From Candidatus Methanosphaera massiliense (lineage in GTDB: Archaea > Methanobacteriota > Methanobacteria > Methanobacteriales > Methanobacteriaceae), in NCBI RefSeq assembly GCF_028890305.1, contig NZ_JARBXM010000001.1:64501-128500 (forward strand): DNA of 64,000 bases, given 5' to 3'. Positions 51,816 through 61,007 of the stretch are shown in pieces (within the stretch, counting starts at the first letter, position 1; each line of letters opens with the position of its first letter). The position numbers and the translations under genes were made by a program. A model generated the notes under the pieces. That model made no database searches. It worked only from the letters and a program-made list of their open reading frames with translations, and was not told the DNA's origin.

Positions 51816-52323
51816 AATTATCTAACTCAGTTAGTAATTTTTTTTCATATATCTAACATATCCTTATATGAAAATTATAAAGTATTAATAATTAGTTTTT
51901 ATAATAATCAATACCAATAATAATATTGATGAGGATTATATTTATAATAACCTATAATTTTTTATTCAATGTAAAAAAATATGAAAAATAAATAATAACA
52001 CCCATTTAATAAAATATTTATAAAAATAACCGTGATATCCTTGAAATTACTTAGTATATTATCAATTGAAATATAAAATATACAATATTTAATAATATTT
52101 AGAAATAATTATATTTTAAAAAAATAAGGAATAAAGTTTTTGACAATATCTTATAAAAAAATATAAGACATTAAATAATTTTATTTTAAAAAATAAGGAA
52201 TAAAGTTTTTGATAATACCTTATAAAAGAATATAAGACATTAAATAATTATAAAAAAAATAATTCGTTGAAATAGAATGAATGAAATTAAAAAAAAAGAG
52301 AGGAGAAATATTTTTTAAACTAA
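51816..52323. other. 508-bp intergenic region with a two-copy repeat
   Basis: No gene is seen. It carries the leftward adhesin promoter (TATA-like AGATATATG near 51845) and a two-copy tandem repeat listed separately at 52112-52250. The rest is AT-rich. Confidence 0.6.
52112..52250. repeat. Two-copy tandem repeat of about 69 bp with an internal hairpin
   Basis: The unit TATTTTAAAA..AATAAGGAATAAAG..GACATTAAATAATT occurs at 52112-52181 and 52182-52250 with only a few differences. Each copy contains a hairpin made of CTTATA and TATAAG around a short A-rich loop. The repeat is upstream of the split adhesin and just past the 3' end of the radical SAM gene. Its role is unknown. Confidence 0.8.
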
Positions 52324-53439
52324 TCATGTCTTTGGATTAGTTGTAGTGTTTAACACATCTTCAAATTCAAGATCAGCTTCCCATTTTGATTTACATTCAC
52401 ATGTGAATTCTTCTAATTCTTTCGGAATTTCTTGTTTTAAATTAGATTCAATGATTAATTCTTTAAGTTTTGAATTACATTTTTTACAATTAAATGGTCC
52501 TCTTCTAGTACCAAATCCTGCAGTATCCATTATCATTGGTATATCCACATTTTTTCGAACTTGTTTTATTATTTCAATTGTACTCCAAATCCACGGTGGA
52601 TTATAAGAACCTCTTTTCCATAGATAATCCATTAATGTACCTGCATGTACTGTAGCCGGACAATATGCTAATCTCTTTACACCTACTTCTTTTGCATATT
52701 TAGCTGAATCTATTGATTCTTGAATAGCTTTTTTTTCAGGAAGTAATATTGGTTTAACCAGTAGATATGCTTTTGCTCTAATATCATATTCCTTAATATT
52801 ATTGATTATGTTAACAGATTTTTCAAATGATTCATTTGTTATACCCTTATTTATTTTATTTAGACGAGTATCCTCATTAAGAGTCTCAACACCTATACCA
52901 ATTTCAAATATTTTATCAGGAATAATAGAACCTAGTCGTTTAAGTGAATCTTCATCAATGTATTCTGGTTTTGATTCTACAATAACCTCTTTAATATTAT
53001 CATACTTGTTGAATTCATTGAAGATATGTTCTTGTACTTTTTCATCTACTTCATTAGTATTAAGAAAACTTCCTGAAACAAATAATTTTACAGCAACATT
53101 CTCATGTGAGGATATATCTGTTTTTTCAAGTTGTTTTTTCCATTCATTGTCAAATATTTCTATTAACTCGTTATCATCTATTTCACATAATGGTGAGTCT
53201 GCAATGTAACTACACATGGTACATCCACCACTTTTAGTAGCCCATTCACATCCGCTTGTAGGTAATACTATGAATATAGTATAACCAACACAATCATATA
53301 ATCTATCTTTATTAGCCCAGCTTGCAGCATAGGCCTGTAATGGTTTTTTATCTTTTTTACGATCTCTTTTATTCTTAATGTTTTCTATAGAATGTTCGCG
53401 TATTTGTTTATTAATTGTTTGTACTTTCATATTATCCAT
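52324..53439 (-). CDS. Radical SAM protein, archaeosine-synthase subunit RaSEA-like
   Basis: 371 residues. The iron-sulfur motif is SGCEWATKSGGCTMCSY, with cysteines spaced CX8CX2C, the pattern of the Elp3/RaSEA group. Downstream are FVSGSFLN, ESKPEYI, IGIGVET and LLVKPILLP of the TIM barrel, and a C-terminal CKKCNSKL...CECKSKW zinc-like pair. This fits RaSEA, which with ArcS makes archaeosine in tRNA. Elp3-like alternatives lack this C-terminal pair. ATG 53439 and 53430 are both possible starts. It begins 13 bp after mer ends, in the same direction, so co-transcription is likely. Confidence 0.8.
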   Translation of the reverse strand: MDNMKVQTINKQIREHSIENIKNKRDRKKDKKPLQAYAASWANKDRLYDCVGYTIFIVLPTSGCEWATKSGGCTMCSYIADSPLCEIDDNELIEIFDNEWKKQLEKTDISSHENVAVKLFVSGSFLNTNEVDEKVQEHIFNEFNKYDNIKEVIVESKPEYIDEDSLKRLGSIIPDKIFEIGIGVETLNEDTRLNKINKGITNESFEKSVNIINNIKEYDIRAKAYLLVKPILLPEKKAIQESIDSAKYAKEVGVKRLAYCPATVHAGTLMDYLWKRGSYNPPWIWSTIEIIKQVRKNVDIPMIMDTAGFGTRRGPFNCKKCNSKLKELIIESNLKQEIPKELEEFTCECKSKWEADLEFEDVLNTTTNPKT

Positions 53440-53452
53440 CTTTTATTATTTT

Positions 53453-54421
53453 CTAGTTGAATGAATTTACAATGTCTTCTAATAATCTTAGAGATTTTAC
53501 TCTATCCTTACCTATAGGTGAACCTACAACAAATTCATTAACACCAATATTTTCTAATATTTCTATTTTCTCAGATATTTGCTTTGGATTTCCACATACC
53601 GCAAAAGCATTAACCATGTCATTATCTATTAATGCAGTTGCTGTTTTAAAATCATATTTTGCAAGGCATTCTCTAATTTTCCCGGCTATATCCTGAGATA
53701 TATTATGACGTTCCAAAACAACTTTTGGAGCTCCGGCTAAAATATAAGCTACCACAATTCTTGCATGATTATATGCTTTATCAATATCTTCATCTATACT
53801 ACAGGCAGTATATGCTGCATAATTGAATTGGTTTGGTTTCACTGATGATTTCTCTAAACCTTTATTTATCAAAGGTATAGCAACCTCAAAATCCTTTGGA
53901 TTAGATGCATTAATAAGTGTTCCATCAGCAACTTCACCAGAGGATTCTAACATTTTAGGTCCCTGAGCAGCCATATATATAGGAATTGAAGTTTGTACCT
54001 TTGAAGTACCACTTAAACAAGCCCCTTGTTCTATTTTATCACCACTTAATAAAGTTCTAATAGTATTAACCGCATTTTTAACTGTATTAACCGGTTTCTT
54101 CCATCTTAAATTAAGAGTTTCCATAGTGGCTTTATCACCAGGTCCTACACCTACAACAGCCCTACCATCAGAAATTTCATCTAATGTTGTTGTAGCTGCT
54201 GCTATTGTAACTGGATTACGTACATATGGATTAGAAACACCTGACCCCATCTTTATAGTACTTGTTTCATGAGCTGCTATTGCTAATACCTCAAATACAT
54301 CCTTGTTATTATAATGATCAGTTATCCATACATTTTCAAAATTAATATCTTCAGCCACTCTTATTAATTCTAAAATATCATTAATTGGCTCATTAGGTAG
54401 CAGTTCTAAACTAAACTTCAC
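53453..54421 (-). CDS. mer: Methylenetetrahydromethanopterin reductase
   Basis: F420-dependent reduction of methylene-H4MPT to methyl-H4MPT, in the cytoplasm. 322-residue luciferase-fold TIM barrel. Visible blocks: FSLELLPNEP at the start, VWITDHYNN, GSGVSNPYVRNPVTIA, DGRAVVGVGPGDKAT, PIYMAAQGPKMLE and the C-terminal GVNEFVVGSPIGKD, all standard for Mer. GTG start at 54421 with a strong GGGAGGA six bases before it. A TATA-like box read leftward lies near 54497-54508. In a methanol-plus-hydrogen methanogen it would serve mainly C1 interconversion and biosynthesis rather than the main flux; that is an inference from genus physiology. Confidence 0.95.
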   Translation of the reverse strand: MKFSLELLPNEPINDILELIRVAEDINFENVWITDHYNNKDVFEVLAIAAHETSTIKMGSGVSNPYVRNPVTIAAATTTLDEISDGRAVVGVGPGDKATMETLNLRWKKPVNTVKNAVNTIRTLLSGDKIEQGACLSGTSKVQTSIPIYMAAQGPKMLESSGEVADGTLINASNPKDFEVAIPLINKGLEKSSVKPNQFNYAAYTACSIDEDIDKAYNHARIVVAYILAGAPKVVLERHNISQDIAGKIRECLAKYDFKTATALIDNDMVNAFAVCGNPKQISEKIEILENIGVNEFVVGSPIGKDRVKSLRLLEDIVNSFN

Positions 54422-54843
54422 AATATTCCTCCCTATAATTGTTTCCCTTAGTTATTATGAAAAAAGAATAAAAGTAAGTCAATCTCTTCATAATATAATA
54501 TAAAAAAATATTTATCTATTATTATTTATTATATTTAAACTAATTTCTATATTTTATCATTTTGTTAAGATTCTATAAAATTAAATATTTCTATGTAAAG
54601 AATATTCTATATTTGATTTTCAATTTAGATACTTATCAACAAAAAAAATTAAGTAAGTTAACCAAGAAAAAGAGTATTATCATATTATCAGTTCGTACTA
54701 AAAAAAATTGTAAAATAAGTAATTAGTCCATATACCATTAATTAAGAATTAGGATTATGAATCATGTACTGTATAACATATAAAAGAATATAATAGAATT
54801 AATGTTAATTAATCCTATCTACTATTACTTTTATACAATTAAT
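54422..54843. other. Intergenic region upstream of mer
   Basis: 422 bp without a gene that I can see. The mer promoter is at its left end. An 8-base inverted repeat (TAGGATTA 54750-54757, TAATCCTA 54810-54817) lies beyond the 3' end of the alcohol dehydrogenase pseudogene and may be a terminator remnant. Confidence 0.45.
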
Positions 54844-56037
54844 CTATTCAAATGATTCTTCATAGATTTTTACAACATCATCTACAGTAAACTTATAATG
54901 GTCTACTCCAAATAACATACCCATACTATCAAATGCTGTATGAGCCATTTTTTCAAATTCATCAGGACTTACATCATAATCAGACATTTTTATCTTATCT
55001 ACTTTAATATCTTTATGGAATTGGTCTAATGCAGTTATAAAATCCATAGGGTCCTCAGAGTCTTCAATACCCATAACTTTTGCTAATTTGATAAATCTGT
55101 CATCACAAACATGTTTCTTGATTAAAAATGTAAAGTAAGCTTTACTTAGTAAAATTAAACCTAAACCATGTGGGAGATATGATGATATGCTGATAATGCA
55201 TGTTCAAGAGAGTGTAAACTACTTGTATTTCCTACACTCATAACTAAACCTGATAAATAGCTTCCAAATGCTACTTTTTCTCTAGCTTCAATATCATTAC
55301 CATTATTTACTGCTTTAGGTAAATATTCATGAATATTACGAATAGCTTCTAAAGCATACATATCAGAATACATGTTAACAATACCATTGATATACTTCAA
55401 GACTATGAGATATAGCATCAAATCCTTGGAATGCAGTGTATTTTTCTGGAACAGATACCATTAATTCAGGGTCTATGATTGAAAGTATTGGGAATAAATC
55501 TTCTCCAAAAATTGCTGTTTTTTCTTTAGTTTCATTGTTACTTATTACTGCACCCATATCTGCTTCAGATCCTGTTCCAGCAGTAGTAGGTATAGCTATT
55601 AAAGGTAATGCTTTATTTTCTGGAGTTTTTTTACCTCCTGTACCAAACTGAACATAATCCCATAATTTTCCAGGGTTGTTAGTAGCTAATGCAATTGCCT
55701 TAGAAGCATCCATTGCACTTCCACCACCAATGGCAATAATGATATCACAATTTTCTTCTTTTGCAATATCTGCACCTTTATCAACTGTTGTATTCAATGG
55801 ATTTGGTTCAATCTCATCAAATAATACATATTCCATGCTTTTTTTATCTAAATTTCCAATTAATTTATCTAAATAACCATTTCTTTTCACTGATTTTCCA
55901 TTGGTTGTAACGATTAATGCCTTTTTAGCATCAGGTAAAAATTCATAAAGATTATTTAATTTTCCACTACCAAATTCAATATGAGTAGATACTGTATCGA
56001 AAAAATTATTACTAGTTTTTAAAAATTTGTTTGACAT
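54844..56037 (-). pseudogene. Iron-containing alcohol dehydrogenase, broken by two frameshifts
   Basis: The full length is 398 codons, right for a group III (iron-type) ADH. Segment one (56037 to about 55395) contains the NAD(P)-binding GGGSAMDASKA and PTTAGTGSE and reaches GFDAISHSLE, an iron-ligand region. A frame change in TATATC follows (a lost AT would restore VYINGI), and a stop occurs at 55375. Segment two (about 55400 to 55165) continues YSDMYALEAI to SLEHALSAYHH. A second change in CATCATAT follows (an extra AT), and segment three resumes LPHGLGLILLS to the end. Segments one and three share the frame, so the shifts cancel, but the in-frame stop between them should inactivate it. ATG at 56037; alcohol oxidation would be the original role. 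Confidence 0.88.
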
Positions 56038-56260
56038 AATTTATTCTCCTAGTTTAATAGAATCTTATCTTTATAAAATAAATATTAAAAAAAATTCAAG
56101 ACTTTATATTATACTAATATATTTAAATATTTAAATATTTCTAATTATAATAAGTATAGTAAGAATAAACATAACAAGTTATTTTAAAAAAAAGAATCTT
56201 GTTTTCTAATTAATTAAATAAAAAAAAAGAATGTTATTATAAAAAAATAAAAAAAATAAA

Positions 56261-59170
56261 TTAAAATGGTAGTTGAATATATTCATGAATTGTTCCACAG
56301 CTATTCCAATTTACAATATGTCCAAAGGTATTACTTGAAGATGTAGCATCACAATATACCCATTTATTATTAACATACGCTTTTACCCATACATGACCTA
56401 CTACAAGTCCACTTCTAAATGTACATGTAGCATGACAGTATATAGCAGGAATATTTGCTGTACGTAACATAGCAATTAATAAATGTGACATGTCAACACA
56501 ATTACCATATCCACGAGTTAAAGTACCAACCGCTCCATATCTAGTATTATAATATCCACTATAGTGAGTATTATCATTAACATAGTCAAATATTGCTACA
56601 GCTTGATTATATGTTCCAGATACTCCTTTAGTAGCTGCTGCAACAGCTTTTTTTATTGCTGAATTATTAACTTCACAATTAGTAGTTTTTTGAAGATATT
56701 TTGAATAACCAGCAGGTACTATATTAGTATTTGAACTTGAGTTATTTGTATTAAGACTATCTACGTCAATTACTGTTCCATAGTTAGAATATTCTCCATA
56801 ATTATATATGTATGCAACTGCTCTTGTATAGAAATAAAAAGCATCATCAAAACTCATACTAGTACCATTAACTGTTATAGAATTAGGAGATCTTCCATTA
56901 ATGATATAACACTTAACAATACTTCTAGCTAATCTACTGTAATCATCTTTTGTTATTTGAGTACCATTAGCACCACTAGATGTCTTAGATACATTATTAA
57001 CTTTGAAATTACCTGCATAGTAAGAACTATTTGTACCATATACATTACATAATAGATATAAGAAATCTGTTGTTGTTACACTAGTTCCATCAATGTTAAC
57101 AAAGTTAGGTAATCTACCATATTTCTCGATGAAATCTTTTGTATCATTAGCCTTTCTTAATATCTGTTCGTAGGTAAATTTCGTTAAATTATCTTGTACT
57201 CTTAACTTAGATGTAGCATTAGAACCATATAATGAAGAGCTACCCTCATAAATAACAGATAGGTCATGTGTTCTAAGACCTAATTTTCCACCATATGCAA
57301 ATGTGGCAACACCATCATTTACAGATACAGTTTTAATAGTTGTACCGTCAATTTTAAATGTAACTTTTCCACTATCTGCAAGGGTACCGTTTGAACTAGT
57401 TACCTTTACATTAATAGTTAAGTTTCTGTATTTAACGAAATATATGTTATCTAAAGTAATTTTTGAACTTGACTTATTAACAGTTGAGTTCTTATCAGAA
57501 TCATTTGAATTGAAATTATTTGTTGATATACTATTTACTTTAATCACGGTTCCATAATTGGAATATTCTCCATAATTATATATGTATGCAACTGCTCTTG
57601 TATAGAAATAAACTGCATCGTCAAAATTCATACTAGTACCATTAACTGTTATAGAATTAGGAGATCTTCCATTAATGATATAACACTTAACAATACTTCT
57701 AGCTAATCTACTATAATCACTTTTTGTTATTTGAGTACCATTAGCACCATTAGATGTCTTAGATAAATTATTATATTTGAAATTACCTGCATAGTAAGAA
57801 TCATTTGTACCATATACATTACATAATAGATATAAGAAATCTGTTGTTGTTACACTAGTTCCATCAATGTTAACAAAGTTAGGTAATCTACCATATTTCT
57901 CGATGAAATCTTTTGTATCATTAGCCTTTCTTAATATCTGTTCGTAGGTAAATTTCGTTAAATTATCTTGTACTCTTAACTTAGATGTTGCATTAGAACT
58001 ATATAATGAAGAACTACCTCCATAAATAACTGATAAATTACGTGTACCAAGAGCTAATCTTCCACCATATGCGAATTTAGCAACACCATTACTTACAGAT
58101 ACAGTTTTAATAGTTTTGCCATCAATTTTAAATGTAACTTTTCCACTATTTGCAAGGGTACCATTTGAACTAGTTACCTTTACATTAATAGTTAAATTTC
58201 GGTATTTAACAAAATATATGTTATCTAAAGTAATTTTTGAACTTGACTTTTTAACAGTTAATTTACTAGTTGCATTACCCGAATTTGTAAAACTTGATCC
58301 TCCAACTATAACTTGTATAGTATATGTTTGTATTTTTGAAGGAGCTATATAACTTATTTTAGCTACTCCTTTAGATACATTTGTAGAACCAATTGTTACA
58401 CCATTTACTTTAAATGTAACTTTATTACCATCAACTGCATGACCATAAACATCTACAGCCTTAGCAGTTATTGTAACTTTATCCTTAGGTACAACAGTAT
58501 AAGAGTCCATTGAAACTTTAATATTACTTTTTTCAATCTTTAAGTTAGAAGTTGCATTACCAGCTAAGCTAGTGTCTGTTTCTCCAACTTTAATCATCAA
58601 GGGATATGTTTTAGCACTGTACTTTGGAATTGTATATTTTAATGAAGCTACCCCATTAGTTATATTAGTATGACCAATAGTTACACTATTTAATTTATAA
58701 ACTGCTGTAACATTATTTAAAGGTTTTCCATTAGTTAATCGTACAGTAGCATTAAGTGTGATTGTTTGATATGGGTGTGCTACATAAGAACCCATTTTAA
58801 TTGTAATTTTTGATTTACTAGTGCTTGATTTAAGGTTTTTTGTTGTTGTCTTATTATTTGAAAGAGTATTGGTTTGTATGTTACTAGAAGTCTTGTTAAT
58901 CACTTGATTATCCTTGGTATTTTCCCTTAGATCTGCTTCATTGCTTATATTATCATTCGTGGTTGATTTAATACTTGATTTTTCAGAAGTAACCTGACTA
59001 GAAGTATCACTTGTAGTGGTTGTTCCTATAGTAGCTTGACTTGATACGTCTTGAACATGAGTTCCTAAATCAGTTGTTGATACTGATGAATTTGATGTAT
59101 CTGCTGCAGATACTGCAGTTAAACTAATAATCACAGCTACTAAAAAAATCAAAATCAAATTCCGCTTAAT
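56261..59170 (-). CDS. Surface protein with Ig-like domains, pseudomurein-binding repeats and a transglutaminase/C71-like domain
   Basis: About 969 residues from ATT 59170; residues here are numbered from TTG 59158. The signal peptide reads KRNLILIFLVAVIISL with cleavage at VSAA. Ser/Thr-rich spacer (to about 95), two Ig-like repeats (about 98-297), then two 258-residue units (about 300-557, 558-815), each an Ig-like domain plus two pseudomurein-binding repeats (ending in EKYGRLPNFVNIDGT and IINGRSPNSITVNGT). The C-terminal domain (about 835-965) has a Cys-His-Asp triad: Cys887 in GYGNCVDMSH, His922 in VGHVWV and Asp937 in YCDATS. This combination resembles pseudomurein endoisopeptidases (C71) of methanogen phages, so a wall-remodelling or autolytic enzyme is likely. 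No anchor is seen beyond the binding repeats. Confidence 0.85.
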   Translation of the reverse strand: MKRNLILIFLVAVIISLTAVSAADTSNSSVSTTDLGTHVQDVSSQATIGTTTTSDTSSQVTSEKSSIKSTTNDNISNEADLRENTKDNQVINKTSSNIQTNTLSNNKTTTKNLKSSTSKSKITIKMGSYVAHPYQTITLNATVRLTNGKPLNNVTAVYKLNSVTIGHTNITNGVASLKYTIPKYSAKTYPLMIKVGETDTSLAGNATSNLKIEKSNIKVSMDSYTVVPKDKVTITAKAVDVYGHAVDGNKVTFKVNGVTIGSTNVSKGVAKISYIAPSKIQTYTIQVIVGGSSFTNSGNATSKLTVKKSSSKITLDNIYFVKYRNLTINVKVTSSNGTLANSGKVTFKIDGKTIKTVSVSNGVAKFAYGGRLALGTRNLSVIYGGSSSLYSSNATSKLRVQDNLTKFTYEQILRKANDTKDFIEKYGRLPNFVNIDGTSVTTTDFLYLLCNVYGTNDSYYAGNFKYNNLSKTSNGANGTQITKSDYSRLARSIVKCYIINGRSPNSITVNGTSMNFDDAVYFYTRAVAYIYNYGEYSNYGTVIKVNSISTNNFNSNDSDKNSTVNKSSSKITLDNIYFVKYRNLTINVKVTSSNGTLADSGKVTFKIDGTTIKTVSVNDGVATFAYGGKLGLRTHDLSVIYEGSSSLYGSNATSKLRVQDNLTKFTYEQILRKANDTKDFIEKYGRLPNFVNIDGTSVTTTDFLYLLCNVYGTNSSYYAGNFKVNNVSKTSSGANGTQITKDDYSRLARSIVKCYIINGRSPNSITVNGTSMSFDDAFYFYTRAVAYIYNYGEYSNYGTVIDVDSLNTNNSSSNTNIVPAGYSKYLQKTTNCEVNNSAIKKAVAAATKGVSGTYNQAVAIFDYVNDNTHYSGYYNTRYGAVGTLTRGYGNCVDMSHLLIAMLRTANIPAIYCHATCTFRSGLVVGHVWVKAYVNNKWVYCDATSSSNTFGHIVNWNSCGTIHEYIQLPF
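56713..58260 (-). repeat. 774-bp in-frame tandem duplication inside the pseudomurein-binding protein
   Basis: Copy boundaries are about 58260-57487 and 57486-56713; the offset measured at a shared anchor is exactly 774 bp (258 codons). About 185 consecutive bases (57030-57214 and 57804-57988) appear identical, while other parts differ by a few substitutions. This is a recent or homogenised duplication. Confidence 0.85.
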
Positions 59171-59183
59171 CTTACCGCCTCCT
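59168..59183 (-). promoter_or_regulatory. Strong RBS followed by an ATT start codon
   Basis: Read leftward, AGGAGGC (59183-59177) is followed by six bases and then ATT at 59170-59168, in frame. Translation gives a basic KRN before the hydrophobic core. The first in-frame NUG (TTG 59158) is 18 bases past the RBS and would drop the basic residues. Same spacing as at 15531 and 21682. Confidence 0.6.
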
Positions 59184-59537
59184 ATAATAAACCAAAATAT
59201 GAATTATTAATTCGGTTAAGTAAGTCATATATTTTATATATAATTTAATAAAATTATATAACTTAATATTCTGATTTTTGTTAGATATTTAATTTTTTTC
59301 ATTTTTGAAAAAAAAAATCATAAGCTCTGAATATAAGAATCTATTATAAATCCTTATCAATACTTTTATTTTAGAAAGTATTTAAAAGTATAGGATAAAC
59401 TATATATACTAAGAAAAATAAAAATAAAAATTTACATTCCTTATATGAGTACTATACACTAATAGGAATACATAAAACCAAAAAGTATATAAATAACTTC
59501 AAATAGATATTTGTATGTACTTGAAGTACAGCACGTT
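59184..59537. other. Intergenic region with the tRNA-Gln promoter
   Basis: 354 bp with no gene seen. A TATA-like AGTATATAAATAA at 59485-59497 lies about 45 bases before the tRNA and is its likely promoter. The remainder is AT-rich upstream sequence of the leftward surface-protein gene. Confidence 0.5.
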
Positions 59538-59609
59538 AGTCCCGTAGGGTAGTGGCAATCCTCCTGGTCTTTGGAACCGGGGACAGCGGTTCGACTCCGC
59601 TCGGGACTA
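59538..59609 (+). tRNA. tRNA-Gln (anticodon TTG)
   Basis: 72 bases. Acceptor AGTCCCG pairs with CGGGACT; D-arm, anticodon stem-loop CTGGT-CTTTGGA-ACCGG (anticodon TTG), and T-arm GCGGTTCGACTCCGC. Discriminator A; CCA not encoded. Confidence 0.95.
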
Positions 59610-59722
59610 CTATTTATTAAAAAACTATTTTTATAATAATTATTTTAAATTCTAATTTTAATAAAATAGAGAATATTTTAATATAACAATAATCAATATA
59701 AAAAATAGGAGTGTATTGTTAT

Positions 59723-59878
59723 ATGCCTTATGAAAACACATTAAAAGAATACTTAGATGAAGATCCAGAAAGAAAAGTAAAATTATTCAAAATGTATACA
59801 CATGTCTTGATAATATCTACATTTCTTATAGCATTCGGAGTATTTATGTTTATACTCATTGAATTCGGAATAATCTAA
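59723..59878 (+). CDS. 51-residue single-span membrane protein
   Basis: ATG at 59723 with AGGAGTG (59707-59713) upstream. The charged N-terminal half (MPYENTLKEYLDEDPERKVK) is followed by one hydrophobic helix (about 29-50, HVLIISTFLIAFGVFMF...) that reaches the C terminus. No family is recognised. A good RBS and clean coding reading make it likely real; it lies between tRNA-Gln and the convergent ATP-grasp gene. Function unknown. Confidence 0.65.
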   Translation: MPYENTLKEYLDEDPERKVKLFKMYTHVLIISTFLIAFGVFMFILIEFGII

Positions 59879-59921
59879 CTACCCTTTTCTTAATAACTTT
59901 TTTATAACAAAAGAGTATTAT

Positions 59922-61007
59922 CTATTTTTTTGAATTATACACTAATTTTTGAACCTGCTCTGATCTACTCATAGCATTTTCTAAAATTCTATCTGAAGTA
60001 ATAATAGTAGCAAGAGGCTCACCCTTCTTAAACATGTAATCCTGCTTTGAAATATCATGTACAAAAGGAATATTAGATAAATCATAATAACCCTTATTTA
60101 AACAATAAGGTATCAACTTAACAGAAAACTGTTGAACACTAGGTATATCTACATGAACATCATTACAGGAATTAATATGAGCTTCTGCCAGATTCATCTT
60201 AAAACTACGCTCTACTAATTCAAATGTACCCTGAATTCTAGGATTAACCTCAATAACATATACATTATTATTATTCAAAATAAAATCCACTCCATTAGAC
60301 CCAACTAATTTACACATCATAGAAATCTTAGCAGAAATATTAACAATTTTATCAGAAGGTTTAATATATGGAGTTACATTACCGCAATACTTAAAATCAG
60401 CACCACCTAACCTCTTAGAACCAATAATCTGATCAGAAGTAGTAATCATCTCAATATCATGGTTAGGATAAGATAAAAAGGAACTGCTCACTGAATCGCC
60501 GTTTATAAATTCCTGAAGTATAAAATCACCATCAATAGATAAATTCTCATTATACCATGTTATACCCATACCGCCAGAACCATAAACCGGTTTTACAATA
60601 AATTGTTTATCAGGGAAATTAGCTACAATCTCCCCAGCTTCCTCAATATCTGTTAACTTATATGTATCAGGTAAAAGAAAATTCTTATGTAATAATTTGA
60701 ATAATTTATATTTATTATTAATAAAATCAGTGTCAACATTACCTATTATCTTATTTCTAGGAAAACGAGATACATCAACATCACTATTACATATAATATA
60801 ATCAACTTCATTAACATACTCTAATGCTAAATCTTCTAGAATCTTCAAATCATAAATAAAAGTTCCCTCTGGAACAAGTAATTTATCAACATATTCATAT
60901 TGATCAATAACATCAAAGAAACTAGTAGCATATACTGTATAACCTAATGCTTTTAATGATTTTGATAATGAACGGGTATTAGACCCTACAACTAATATTT
61001 TACTAAT
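59922..61007 (-). CDS. ATP-grasp family protein, ATT start
   Basis: About 361 residues when read from ATT 61007. The NUG-only frame starts at TTG 60848 and loses 53 residues. The recovered N terminus (SKILVVGSNTRSLSKSLKALG) is the expected Rossmann-like preATP-grasp start. The body has the ATP-grasp features: FIVKPVYGSGGMGI, FILQEFINGDSVS, and NGVDFILNNNNVYVIEVNPRIQG with the metal-binding Glu and Asn. It resembles the archaeal COG2232 ATP-grasp group; the substrate is unknown, though such enzymes often ligate an acid to an amine. A TAA closes the frame 33 bases upstream of the ATT, and no ATG, GTG or TTG lies between. Confidence 0.82.
   Translation of the reverse strand: MSKILVVGSNTRSLSKSLKALGYTVYATSFFDVIDQYEYVDKLLVPEGTFIYDLKILEDLALEYVNEVDYIICNSDVDVSRFPRNKIIGNVDTDFINNKYKLFKLLHKNFLLPDTYKLTDIEEAGEIVANFPDKQFIVKPVYGSGGMGITWYNENLSIDGDFILQEFINGDSVSSSFLSYPNHDIEMITTSDQIIGSKRLGGADFKYCGNVTPYIKPSDKIVNISAKISMMCKLVGSNGVDFILNNNNVYVIEVNPRIQGTFELVERSFKMNLAEAHINSCNDVHVDIPSVQQFSVKLIPYCLNKGYYDLSNIPFVHDISKQDYMFKKGEPLATIITSDRILENAMSRSEQVQKLVYNSKK

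Noticed and set aside
54844-55421. Two small separate genes (76 and 86 residues)
   Set aside because: They are the middle and end of one iron alcohol dehydrogenase, continuous in homology across frames.
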